57,269 bases of DNA from Methanofollis liminatans DSM 4140 (GTDB taxonomy: Archaea; Halobacteriota; Methanomicrobia; Methanomicrobiales; Methanofollaceae), in assembly GCF_000275865.1 (NCBI RefSeq), contig NZ_CM001555.1, positions 1,395,730-1,452,998 on the forward strand, written 5' to 3'. Positions 15,313 to 24,200 of this stretch are shown here, piece by piece. Positions within the stretch are counted from its first letter, which is position 1, and each line of letters opens with the position of its first letter. The notes beneath the pieces are model-generated. The model had not been told where the DNA came from. It was given only the letters and a program-made list of their open reading frames with translations, and made no database searches. Both the position numbers and the translations under genes were made by a program.

Positions 15313-16221
15313 ATGGCGGAGAAACCGGCGACCTCGCTCGGCCCGGTCCCCCTCCTCGAGGGGATCGCCCTGTCGGTCGCGGCCGGGCCTGAGGGGTGGG
15401 TCACGTCGTTCACCCGCGGCGGGGAGACGATCGCCGAAGACCGGGCGGCCGCCCTGCCCTGGATCGACCCCCGCGCCCCCGGGCGGCTTACAAACCGGCT
15501 GCACGAGGCGGTCCCCCTCGACCGGAAGGCGATCCGGGCCGCCCTGCTGGAGGTCTTCGAGACGGTCAGGTCCTCGCCCGACGCCGGCGCCCTGGTCTCC
15601 GGGCCGGTTGCCCGGGTGATCGGCGAGACGGCGGCGGTCTCGATCGAGGAGAGCGACCCGCCGGTCTACATCGTCGACCTGGCGGACGGGGGGCGCCTGA
15701 TCTTCCAGAACCGCGAACTCGCCGACCCGCGGCCGGCGACCCTGAACGAACGCTGGCTTGCCGCCCACCCGGGAGACGCCCTCGACGCGAACGGCCGGGA
15801 TTTTAAGACGGTCCGGGACTACTGGTTCGGGATCGCCGAGCGGGCCGAACCCTCCGGGGCCGGGTCGCAGTGGGAACCAATCGCCGAGGCCCTGCAACGG
15901 ACGCTCTCCACGCTGCCGGCGAGCACGGAGCGGGAAGGGCTCCTCAGGTACGGCCTGTACCTCGAAGAGCGGCCCGGCGGTTCGGCGGTCCTCTGGGTGG
16001 CGAGCGGGATCATCGAGAACGTGCTCAGGGACCGCGGCCGGTCCATCATGGACCGGACCTTCCCCGAGTTCCTCAGGCGGGACGGCGCCCTGGTATCGGG
16101 GTCGCGCCGGTTCCGCATTGGAGGCGTATTGTGCCGCGCCTGGGGGTTTGATCCGGGGTTCAGGCCGGAGAACGCCGGGATCACGGTCTTTGAGAACCTC
16201 ATCGAGGAGGCCCGCCCATGA
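15313..16221 (+). CDS. Uncharacterised protein, first gene of the helicase-primase module
   Basis: A 302-residue soluble protein that I do not recognise. It contains SVAAGPEGWVTSFTRGGETI near the N terminus, a middle part with YIVDLADGGRLIFQNRELADPR, and a C-terminal half with FKTVRDYWFGIAERA and VLWVASGIIENVLRDRG. No signal peptide or membrane segment is visible. The start at 15313 follows GGAGGGG by eight bases; an in-frame ATG at 15292 and a GTG at 15235 are possible. It stands about 280 bp before the SF1 helicase on the same strand. Its place suggests a role in replication or recombination together with these genes, but nothing in the sequence proves it. Confidence 0.7.
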   Translation: MAEKPATSLGPVPLLEGIALSVAAGPEGWVTSFTRGGETIAEDRAAALPWIDPRAPGRLTNRLHEAVPLDRKAIRAALLEVFETVRSSPDAGALVSGPVARVIGETAAVSIEESDPPVYIVDLADGGRLIFQNRELADPRPATLNERWLAAHPGDALDANGRDFKTVRDYWFGIAERAEPSGAGSQWEPIAEALQRTLSTLPASTEREGLLRYGLYLEERPGGSAVLWVASGIIENVLRDRGRSIMDRTFPEFLRRDGALVSGSRRFRIGGVLCRAWGFDPGFRPENAGITVFENLIEEARP

Positions 16222-16326
16222 TCCGGGATGCCCCCTCTGTACCGCACGCGAGGGAGATGCCTGCACAAAAATGTGCGAGCATGTTTTTACCCGGTACAGG
16301 TGGAACAGGCGGATCAACCCGGAGCA

Positions 16327-16346
16327 GATTCGATATTATACGAATC
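16327..16346. promoter_or_regulatory. Palindrome around a TATA-like core upstream of the helicase
   Basis: GATTCG and CGAATC flank the AT-only core ATATTATA, giving a perfect 6-bp inverted repeat around a TATA-like box. It is the most AT-rich spot between the unknown gene and the helicase and lies about 155 bp before the helicase start. A repressor bound here would block TBP, so it may be a regulated promoter. Confidence 0.4.
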
Positions 16347-16501
16347 GGATACCCATATGCAGGGTTTTTCCGATCCACCGTCGGATCGTGCATCCCGGTA
16401 CACCCGGATCTGATCGTCTCCTGTACGGGACCGCGACCCTATACGATGCAGAAAAGAGAGGAGCGTTCGACCCTCGCGTGCGATCGATGGAGGCGGTCAG
16501 G

Positions 16502-18226
16502 ATGACGGCCGACCTGATCCGGTGGCGGGGCGGACCGGGCGCCGGGAAGTCTTCGACCCTGATCGCGTACTGCCGGGCCGAAGCGGACGCCGGGGCAGGG
16601 ACCTCAGACCTGGCGGTGATGACCTTCTCCCGCTCGCAGGCCGCCGACCTGGCCGCACGCCTCCACGCCGCGGTCTTTCCCGACGCCGAGGCGAGGGCGA
16701 TGGCGGCGATGTGCACGACGATCCACGGTGCGGCCCTCAGGCAGTGCCTGGCCGCCGGCCTGATCGAGAGCCCGCGGGAGCAGGTGATCCAGCCCGGCGA
16801 CCGGAAGAAGGCCGCGGTCTACCAGACGTTCATGGATGTGCACGGCCTCGCCTTCGACCAGGCGATCGGGGCCGACGACGAGGAGGACCGCACCCGCTCC
16901 GACCTCCCGGTCGGCAACCAGGTGATCGCCCTCGCCGCCTACCTCTCGGCGACCCTGCGCCCGCCCGGAGACTGGCGGGAGGCGGCGGCCGCCCTGGGGC
17001 TTTCGGTCCCGGGGTATGCCTGGCCTATCGAAGACCTCCTCGACGCATGGTCGGCATATAAAACCGAACGCGGCCTCTTCGAGCACGAGGACTACGTGCG
17101 CCTGGCCCTCGAACGGACGCTCCCGCCGCCGGCCCGGGTCCTGGTCGTGGACGAGTACCAGGACGTATCCCCGGCGCAGGACGCCCTGATCAGGCAGTGG
17201 GCCGCCTGCCCGGAGACCTGCCGGGTCTACGTGGCCGGGGACGAGGACCAGTCGATCTACGGGTTCCGCGGCTCTGACCCCGCCCTCTTCCTCACCATCG
17301 ACGCCGAGGATAGGGGTGCGACCGGCCCGGCGTCCCGCCCGGTCTCGCACCGCTGCCCATCCAGGATCATGGCGGCGGCCGAGACGATCCTCGGCCACCC
17401 GGCGAACGTCTCCCCGTGCGACCGGGAGGGGCAGGTGCACCACGTCTGCCCGGGGACGGCCGAAGGGCTTGCCCGGCAGGTGGAGAACGCGATCGCCTAC
17501 GCCCGGACCCTGCCGGGAGAGCGCCATCCGGTCTTCGTCCTCTCGCGCTACCGGAAGGGGGCCGGCAGCCTCGCCCACGCCCTCTCTGCCGCGGGCGTCC
17601 CGTGCAGCGGGATCCGGGCCGGCCGGGTGCGGTTCTGGACCCGGGTGCGGATCGGCAGGGACCGGGGCGCCCTCGAAACCGCGACCGTCAGCCCGTGGAC
17701 CCTGAAGCGGGCGATCGCCCGCTCCCTCGCCGGGTGCGAGATCGATCCGGTGCCGACCGTCGAGGCCGAGGCCCTGGTCCTCTCGACCCTCGACGGGCGG
17801 GAGCGGACCGCCGCCCTCACCGCCCTGCGGATCAGGGCAAAGCGGGGGCCGGTCCGCCTGGGCGATCTCTACGCCCTGACCGGCGGGCGGCAGGGGATGC
17901 GGATCTTCGACGCCCTGAACCTGCGCCCCTGGATCGTCTCGCAGATCCACGCATGTCTCGCCCGGGAGCGGCAGCGGGGCTCAGAGATCCCGCCCGATAT
18001 GGTGCGGGTGGACACGGTCCACGCTGCAAAAGGGCTCGAGGCGGCGGTGGTGCTCCTCCACACCGGCTACCTGAGGAACCGCCTGGACGACCTCGCCGAC
18101 CCGGAACGGCGGGCCGAGGAGCGGCGGGTCTATTATGTCGGGGCGACCCGGGCCTCCCACGCCCTCCTCCTCCTGGACTTCGGGGAGGGGCCGGTCTGCC
18201 CGGTGCTCGCGGGGGTGGCGGCGTGA
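16502..18226 (+). CDS. SF1A (UvrD/Rep/PcrA-like) DNA helicase
   Basis: A compact superfamily 1A helicase of 574 residues with all main motifs: Walker A GGPGAGKSST at residue 10, TFSRSQAADLAARL (Ia), LVVDEYQDVS (II), GDEDQSIYGFRG (III), VSHRCPSRI (IV), VDTVHAAKGLEAAVVL (V) and RRVYYVGATRAS (VI). It should unwind DNA 3' to 5' using ATP. The C-terminal accessory domains are short against UvrD (about 720 residues). ATG at 16502 has GGAGG eight bases before it. Its stop overlaps the start of the primase-like gene by four bases (GTGA), so the two products are probably made together and may act as a pair. Confidence 0.9.
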   Translation: MTADLIRWRGGPGAGKSSTLIAYCRAEADAGAGTSDLAVMTFSRSQAADLAARLHAAVFPDAEARAMAAMCTTIHGAALRQCLAAGLIESPREQVIQPGDRKKAAVYQTFMDVHGLAFDQAIGADDEEDRTRSDLPVGNQVIALAAYLSATLRPPGDWREAAAALGLSVPGYAWPIEDLLDAWSAYKTERGLFEHEDYVRLALERTLPPPARVLVVDEYQDVSPAQDALIRQWAACPETCRVYVAGDEDQSIYGFRGSDPALFLTIDAEDRGATGPASRPVSHRCPSRIMAAAETILGHPANVSPCDREGQVHHVCPGTAEGLARQVENAIAYARTLPGERHPVFVLSRYRKGAGSLAHALSAAGVPCSGIRAGRVRFWTRVRIGRDRGALETATVSPWTLKRAIARSLAGCEIDPVPTVEAEALVLSTLDGRERTAALTALRIRAKRGPVRLGDLYALTGGRQGMRIFDALNLRPWIVSQIHACLARERQRGSEIPPDMVRVDTVHAAKGLEAAVVLLHTGYLRNRLDDLADPERRAEERRVYYVGATRASHALLLLDFGEGPVCPVLAGVAA

Positions 18227-19395
18227 AGGCGATCATGGAAGAGGCGTGCCGGTTCTTCGAGCGGCACCTGACCGGCGAACACCTGGCCTTTCTCCTCTCC
18301 CGATACGGGTTTTGGCCGGCGTTTGCAGAGAGGGCGCGGATCGGCTACGCCCCGGCCCAGGGGGCGGCCCTCCTCCTGCACCTGATGGACCGGGGATTTC
18401 GCGGCGATGAGATCGTCGGCTCAGGCCTTGCCGTGCGGTGGGAGCGGGACGGGCGGATAGGAGTCACCGATCACTTCAGGGGGCGGATCGTCTTTCCGTA
18501 CCTGGACGGCGAGGGACGGCCTGAATATTTCATCGCCCGGGCGACCGGCGAGACCCCGGCGCACGGCGACCGGGCGCCGGCGAAGTACAAGAAGCAGATC
18601 GTCACGGAGACCGGGCCGAGAGAGCCGATCTTCGGCGCCTGGTCGGTGATCGACGGCGCCCCCCTGGTCGTCACCGAGGGGATCGCCGACGCCCTCGCCG
18701 TAGTGCAGGACTGCCGGCCGTGCATCTCGCCGGTGACGACGCGGTTCAAGCGGGAGCGGATCGAGGAGGCGGCGGCATGCTGCCGGCGGGCCGGGGCGGT
18801 CTACGTGGTCATGGACAGCGAGGAGAGCGGGGCCGGGATGGCGGGGGCGGTGAAGACGGCGCACGCCCTCCTGGCGCACGGGATCGAGCGGGTGTATATC
18901 GGGACGCTGCCGCGGCCCGATGGGATCGATAAGGTGGACGTGAACGATTATCTCAGGGAGGGCGGCGACCTTGCACCGGTCCTCGCGGCGGCGGTGCCGG
19001 CCGCCGAGCACCCGGGCGTGCGGGAGGAGCGGCGGCAGGCGATCCTGGCCGGGGTGGCGAACCTCAGGTCGGCCGTCCCGCGGCGGGGGAAGAAGGGCGG
19101 CGGCGATCTCGAGGACCTGAAGCGGTGCATGCCCTCCCTCTCCGCCTACACCGGGATCGCCCCGGGAAGGAGGGGGGCGCACCCGGTGTACGGGTCGACG
19201 CACGGCGACAACTTCGCCGTCTCGGCGGACGGCGAGACCTGGACCTCGTTTCACGGCGGGAACGAGACGGGGAAATCAGGGAACCTGCTCAAGCTGATCG
19301 CCCTGGAGCAGGGGTTTCTCGGTGACGAGGGGATACCCCTGCGGGGGGAGGCGTTTTTGCGGACGGTGGGGTATTGTCGGGGGAGGTGGGGGTGA
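18223..19395 (+). CDS. Toprim (DnaG/TWINKLE-like) primase-type protein
   Basis: The 390-residue protein starts with a DnaG-like catalytic N-terminal region (FAERARIGYAPAQGAALL and DHFRGRIVFPYLDGEG), followed by a Toprim domain: LVVTEGIADALAVVQD (catalytic Glu near residue 150) and VYVVMDSEESGAG near 195 with a DxE-like pattern. Near residues 320-370, THGDNFAVSADGETW then FHGGNETGKSGNLLKLIALEQ resembles a CHC2 primase zinc finger in layout, but without the cysteines and at the C-terminal instead of the N-terminal end. It could prime DNA synthesis or be a Toprim protein of a mobile element. The GTG at 18223 overlaps the helicase stop; ATG at 18235 is the alternative. Confidence 0.78.
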   Translation: MKAIMEEACRFFERHLTGEHLAFLLSRYGFWPAFAERARIGYAPAQGAALLLHLMDRGFRGDEIVGSGLAVRWERDGRIGVTDHFRGRIVFPYLDGEGRPEYFIARATGETPAHGDRAPAKYKKQIVTETGPREPIFGAWSVIDGAPLVVTEGIADALAVVQDCRPCISPVTTRFKRERIEEAAACCRRAGAVYVVMDSEESGAGMAGAVKTAHALLAHGIERVYIGTLPRPDGIDKVDVNDYLREGGDLAPVLAAAVPAAEHPGVREERRQAILAGVANLRSAVPRRGKKGGGDLEDLKRCMPSLSAYTGIAPGRRGAHPVYGSTHGDNFAVSADGETWTSFHGGNETGKSGNLLKLIALEQGFLGDEGIPLRGEAFLRTVGYCRGRWG

Positions 19396-19870
19396 GGGGG
19401 GGTGTCGAGTGGTTGGAGAGTGATGATGGATGGGGGCGCGAGAGGCGGGATGGTTAGGGGCGAGCCCGGCCCTGAGAGGGGTGCTATGCCCGCCCGGTGC
19501 CAGTACTTCACTCATTTTGATATCCGACATCGAGTGATATGGCCTCGCGCGACGACGCAAAACGGCGTTAGTAGCACCCGGACACCGGACTTCGCGGCTT
19601 CGCGTCCTTCGCGTGAGGCTCTCTCTCTCCGGGTGCTGAAAACTCACGCGAAGTCGCGAAGATACGCGAAGGGAAGTCGATGGTTTGATCTCCTGGTCGC
19701 CGTCTCAAACATTTTAGCGAAGTACTGGGTGCGGGCGTGCGGGTTTTGTGCCCGGGTGATTCCGGCTGTTGGAGGCATGGAATCCAGCATCATGGGCATA
19801 ATAAATTGTTGAATTTCGATAACGGTGCAATATATAAATAATATGAAATTCTAACTTCTCAAAGACCCCC
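19396..19870. other. Non-coding stretch with interleaved inverted repeats and a promoter
   Basis: No gene is seen. Two inverted repeats interleave. AGCACCCGGA (19573-19582) is the exact complement of TCCGGGTGCT (19628-19637). The TTCGCG-rich segment 19590-19617 pairs with 19643-19670 (CTCACGCGAAGTCGCGAAG onwards) with few mismatches. The order arm1-arm2-arm1'-arm2' is that of a pseudoknot, not of a nested hairpin. GC content then falls, and TATATAAATA at 19831-19840 is a strong TATA box 30 bases before the next gene. Confidence 0.6.
19831..19840 (+). promoter_or_regulatory. TATA box of the small gene at 19871
   Basis: TATATAAATA stands out in an AT-rich run. With the usual archaeal spacing of about 25 bases, transcription would start near 19860, leaving a leader of only about ten bases before the ATG at 19871. 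Confidence 0.6.
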
Positions 19871-20158
19871 ATGTCGTGCGGACTTACCGAAGAAACCCTC
19901 TTTATTCTTAATATACTCTATAAAAACAGAAATCTGAGATCCGATAGAGGATATCATTCTGAGAAACTAAACAAACTATACACGAAAAAATTTTCTGGCC
20001 GGGACCATCCCTCATTTAAAGATGCCATAAAAGTACTGCTGAAAAAGGGATACATTACAACAATTAAGAAAAAAGAGGACAAATACTATATTTCTGACAT
20101 CAATAAAGCACAATTGGCCCTGTATACCCATGGATTTACCACCCTTCAGGGCCTGTAA
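19871..20158 (+). CDS. Small basic protein, possible winged-helix fold
   Basis: A 95-residue lysine-rich protein that I do not recognise by name. The series TEETLFILNILYKNRN, SFKDAIKVLLKKGYITTIKKKEDKYYIS looks like three helices plus a beta wing, so a DNA-binding winged helix is likely. Its base composition is far more AT-rich than the host genes to the left (AAA-rich lysine codons), a sign of foreign origin. It lies between the helicase-primase module and the pair of regulatory genes before the CRISPR array. Confidence 0.65.
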   Translation: MSCGLTEETLFILNILYKNRNLRSDRGYHSEKLNKLYTKKFSGRDHPSFKDAIKVLLKKGYITTIKKKEDKYYISDINKAQLALYTHGFTTLQGL

Positions 20159-20188
20159 CAGTGACCATGGGAACAATGCAAAATATTT

Positions 20189-20217
20189 TTATCACATGTG
20201 ATAATATGATTTATCAC
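20189..20217. promoter_or_regulatory. Perfect 16-bp palindrome plus half-site
   Basis: TTATCACATGTGATAA (20189-20204) is a perfect palindrome, and the half-site TTATCAC recurs at 20211, 22 bases from the first. It lies in the AT-rich gap before the wHTH gene at 20306 and is a good operator candidate for that regulator. Confidence 0.6.
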
Positions 20218-20305
20218 CACGCAGTATGTATGCGTCTGTCTGCATCGTCACCATTGCAGGGTGACTGAATGGACTGGTTGATTAAAATCCAACATTGAGA
20301 TAGAT

Positions 20306-20824
20306 ATGACTCGTCCCTTTGAAGGGGTGTTCGGGAACACCTGTGAATTAAGACTTCTCGAATTCCTGTTGCCACTTGATGGCATGGAGTTCAACATCAC
20401 CGAACTCTCAGAAGAAGCAGGCGTAAGCCGGGTCACGGTCGGGAGGGTGGTGAAGAAGTTTGTCGAATGGGGCATCCTCACCGCCACCAACGACCGTATC
20501 CCCCAATACTCCATTAACCCGGCGTCGCCGATCGTCCGGTCACTTGAGATCATGAACAATTCGTTGATCGGTCGGATGCTTGGTGACGAAAAGGTTCAGG
20601 AAATTCAGGACTATATCCGTGAGCACACCCCTGCGGCCAGCGCTCTGGAAATGGATACCTCAAACGACCCTGCATGGCCGTACTTCCCGGAGATGCCTGA
20701 GTCCGGTATCGGGTGGGGAGCGGGAGATCCCTGCGGGGCCAGCGGTTCCGGCCCTCTCTACCCCATCTCTCCACCTGCAACGGCAGATGACTACAATAAC
20801 GAATTTCCAGGATATATCCAATAG
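20306..20824 (+). CDS. Winged-helix transcriptional regulator
   Basis: Residues 1-95 of 172 form an archaeal winged helix: VFGNTCELRLLEFLLPLDG, then MEFNITELSEEAGVSRVTVG as helix-turn-helix and a wing ending PQYSINPASPIVRSLEIMN. The C-terminal third is proline- and glycine-rich and looks disordered. Such proteins are common in archaea, often beside a small partner gene like the one that follows nine bases later. The target is unknown; a palindrome about 100 bp upstream may be its own operator. Confidence 0.8.
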   Translation: MTRPFEGVFGNTCELRLLEFLLPLDGMEFNITELSEEAGVSRVTVGRVVKKFVEWGILTATNDRIPQYSINPASPIVRSLEIMNNSLIGRMLGDEKVQEIQDYIREHTPAASALEMDTSNDPAWPYFPEMPESGIGWGAGDPCGASGSGPLYPISPPATADDYNNEFPGYIQ

Positions 20825-20832
20825 GCGGTTAA

Positions 20833-21252
20833 ATGATGTCACGGGATGATTTCTTCAGAAAAGAACTGGTCGCAGAGTTGCGGCGTGTAGAATTATCTAT
20901 GAGAAGGGAGGAGAAGGTCGAGAAGAAGATCTACTATCTTTCCGCAGCATACGGAATTACGAGCCGCACACTCAGGTATTCCTTTACGGAAGATTATCTG
21001 CTGGCGGATTTTGTTCTGAACACCACGTATAACGGACTGATGGAACGCTACAAACGCATCCGCTCGGGAGATGCAACGGTCGAACTTCAGCCGATTCATT
21101 TCGAACGCATCCAGGACGGACTGAAGATGCTTGCAGATGCGTTTGAATCCGGCGATTCAATCCTCCTTTCTCTGGAGCAGATCCTGGCGGCGATGTATGC
21201 AACGACCGGGCCGGGGAATTACCTGCGTGAGAAAGGGCTTTTGAAACTGTAA
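20833..21252 (+). CDS. Conserved helical partner protein of the wHTH regulator
   Basis: The 139-residue protein starts MMSRDDFFRKELVAELRRVE and continues with EKKIYYLSAAYGITSRTLRYSF. It appears entirely helical and soluble, without catalytic motifs. I have the impression of related wHTH/partner pairs in other archaea, but no function is known to me. Either of two adjacent ATG codons could be used. It ends only 24 bases before the first CRISPR repeat (the distal end of the array), so array transcripts coming from the right would run into it antisense. Confidence 0.65.
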   Translation: MMSRDDFFRKELVAELRRVELSMRREEKVEKKIYYLSAAYGITSRTLRYSFTEDYLLADFVLNTTYNGLMERYKRIRSGDATVELQPIHFERIQDGLKMLADAFESGDSILLSLEQILAAMYATTGPGNYLREKGLLKL

Positions 21253-21276
21253 TTCCTTTTTTTGTTCCACCGCGGA

Positions 21277-24200
21277 ATTTCAATCCACGTGCCTGCGTGA
21301 GGCACGACCGGGGTCGACGTGGCCACCGTCAACAACGTCCTATTTCAATCCACGTGCCTGCGTGAGGCACGACAATCCGTCGGCACCATCCAGCTCGCCT
21401 TCTTCATTTCAATCCACGTGCCTGCGTGAGGCACGACCGGGTGCTCGTAGGGATTGTAGTAATCCGTGAGATTTCAATCCACGTGCCTGCGTGAGGCACG
21501 ACTCGGGCAAAAACACCGGATTAAACAGCCAAGATATTTCAATCCACGTGCCTGCGTGAGGCACGACTTAACAAGGTCGTCCCCGGGAAAGGCTGCGCCC
21601 TATTTCAATCCACGTGCCTGCGTGAGGCACGACGATTTCCAGGAGATGTTGCCCGGGTTTCTTCAGATTTCAATCCACGTGCCTGCGTGAGGCACGACGA
21701 TTTGAGGCCAGGAACTGCGATACTGTGGGGTCAATTTCAATCCACGTGCCTGCGTGAGGCACGACACGGCGTCCAGGATGCTGCCGAAGATGCCGGTATT
21801 TCAATCCACGTGCCTGCGTGAGGCACGACCGGCGTCGAGGTACAGTTCCTCGGTGGTCTCCGGATTTCAATCCACGTGCCTGCGTGAGGCACGACAGTGG
21901 TCTGACCCGGACGGCGGCGGGGTGCGTATTTCAATCCACGTGCCTGCGTGAGGCACGACGACGCCTCGGCGAGGTCGTCCAGATACGCGAATTTCAATCC
22001 ACGTGCCTGCGTGAGGCACGACATACCTATGAGTTGGAACCCTTTTTCCTACCTATTTCAATCCACGTGCCTGCGTGAGGCACGACGGCCGGGACCTCGA
22101 TCAACTGTGGGCATATTATATTTCAATCCACGTGCCTGCGTGAGGCACGACCATCGGGCTGACGTTCTACGACGCCGACACTATCATTTCAATCCACGTG
22201 CCTGCGTGAGGCACGACAGTTTGGACTGTTCAGGTCTTATAAAAGTGTGGATTTCAATCCACGTGCCTGCGTGAGGCACGACGTTCGATATAGCCGCCTG
22301 ACCCCTGCACCTCCGAATTTCAATCCACGTGCCTGCGTGAGGCACGACGTGGGTGGTCGGCGTCCGGGCGTTCGTGAGGCGAATTTCAATCCACGTGCCT
22401 GCGTGAGGCACGACTCCGGAAGGTTCGAGAGGTCTGCATCATGTATCTATTTCAATCCACGTGCCTGCGTGAGGCACGACCGTCTCCCACCAACCAACCC
22501 TGCAAAAGCACTATTTCAATCCACGTGCCTGCGTGAGGCACGACGATCCACCTTTGCGTCAAACGCCGCCTGCGTTAAATTTCAATCCACGTGCCTGCGT
22601 GAGGCACGACGGTCTGCTCATGCAGCCTCGCCGGGGAATGCTATTTCAATCCACGTGCCTGCGTGAGGCACGACCGCCAGCGCTGATCACTTGGTGGGGC
22701 GCCACATCATTTCAATCCACGTGCCTGCGTGAGGCACGACCAGATGCCCTGGTGATCGGGGATGGGTTCGCTGAATTTCAATCCACGTGCCTGCGTGAGG
22801 CACGACCATCTACCGTCGGGGATGCCTCTGAGACCCGGCCGCGATTTCAATCCACGTGCCTGCGTGAGGCACGACCCGGGCAGGTAAAACTGTGCCCGTA
22901 CTGGTCGGATTTCAATCCACGTGCCTGCGTGAGGCACGACGAGGCGACTCCAGATACCCCCCCGACACCTCCCGATTTCAATCCACGTGCCTGCGTGAGG
23001 CACGACCCGGACAGAGGCGGCGGCGAACGCCGCATCGAAATTTCAATCCACGTGCCTGCGTGAGGCACGACGGGCCGACCTGGTCCGGGCCCTCGGCATC
23101 GCTATTTCAATCCACGTGCCTGCGTGAGGCACGACCTGGTGGATTTGCCTTTCTTACGGAGATCGACAATTTCAATCCACGTGCCTGCGTGAGGCACGAC
23201 CCTCGTCGCCGGGGCTGGGCTCTGGGCGATTGCATTTCAATCCACGTGCCTGCGTGAGGCACGACCCGCCGATACCCCCGCTGCCGTCGCGTGGCGTCGA
23301 TTTCAATCCACGTGCCTGCGTGAGGCACGACCTGGCAAAGGGCATTGTGGATCTGGCGAGTGATTTCAATCCACGTGCCTGCGTGAGGCACGACGGCCTC
23401 GAAAACGGCAACGGCGATCGCAAAATCATTTCAATCCACGTGCCTGCGTGAGGCACGACCGCCCGCATCGAGTATTACCCGGAGGCGGTCTATTTCAATC
23501 CACGTGCCTGCGTGAGGCACGACCACTGGCAAAGGGCATTGTGGATCTGGCGAGTGATTTCAATCCACGTGCCTGCGTGAGGCACGACAACAGTGGTAGC
23601 CCTCTCCATGTTTTTGGGGAGGATTTCAATCCACGTGCCTGCGTGAGGCACGACTAGGATATGTGCTCGACCAGATCATCATAGGCAAATTTCAATCCAC
23701 GTGCCTGCGTGAGGCACGACCGAACCGACACGATCAAGCAACGCCAACCACTTATTTCAATCCACGTGCCTGCGTGAGGCACGACCTTCGAGGGCGAGAC
23801 GACGATCACGCTGGCCGAATTTCAATCCACGTGCCTGCGTGAGGCACGACGGGGCAAGGACATCGGCGACTCCCGCGCAATCATTTCAATCCACGTGCCT
23901 GCGTGAGGCACGACCTTCATGTCGGCAGGATTCTCGCAGGAAAACCTATTTCAATCCACGTGCCTGCGTGAGGCACGACCCGCTGGTCCTGGTTGCAGAC
24001 CCGCAGGCCGTAATTTCAATCCACGTGCCTGCGTGAGGCACGACATGACCTCGGTCCCGGTCCGCATCTCCGGGACATTTCAATCCACGTGCCTGCGTGA
24101 GGCACGACACCAGTTGGTCGCGGTCTCAGCGGAGGCGTCGGTATTTCAATCCACGTGCCTGCGTGAGGCACGACTTTGCCGGTGTTCACTCTCGCACGGT

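Noticed and set aside
15758-16501. Long upstream extension of the SF1 helicase
   Set aside because: It overlaps the preceding gene in another frame and has serine/arginine/proline-rich shadow composition. GGAGG before ATG 16502 marks the real start.
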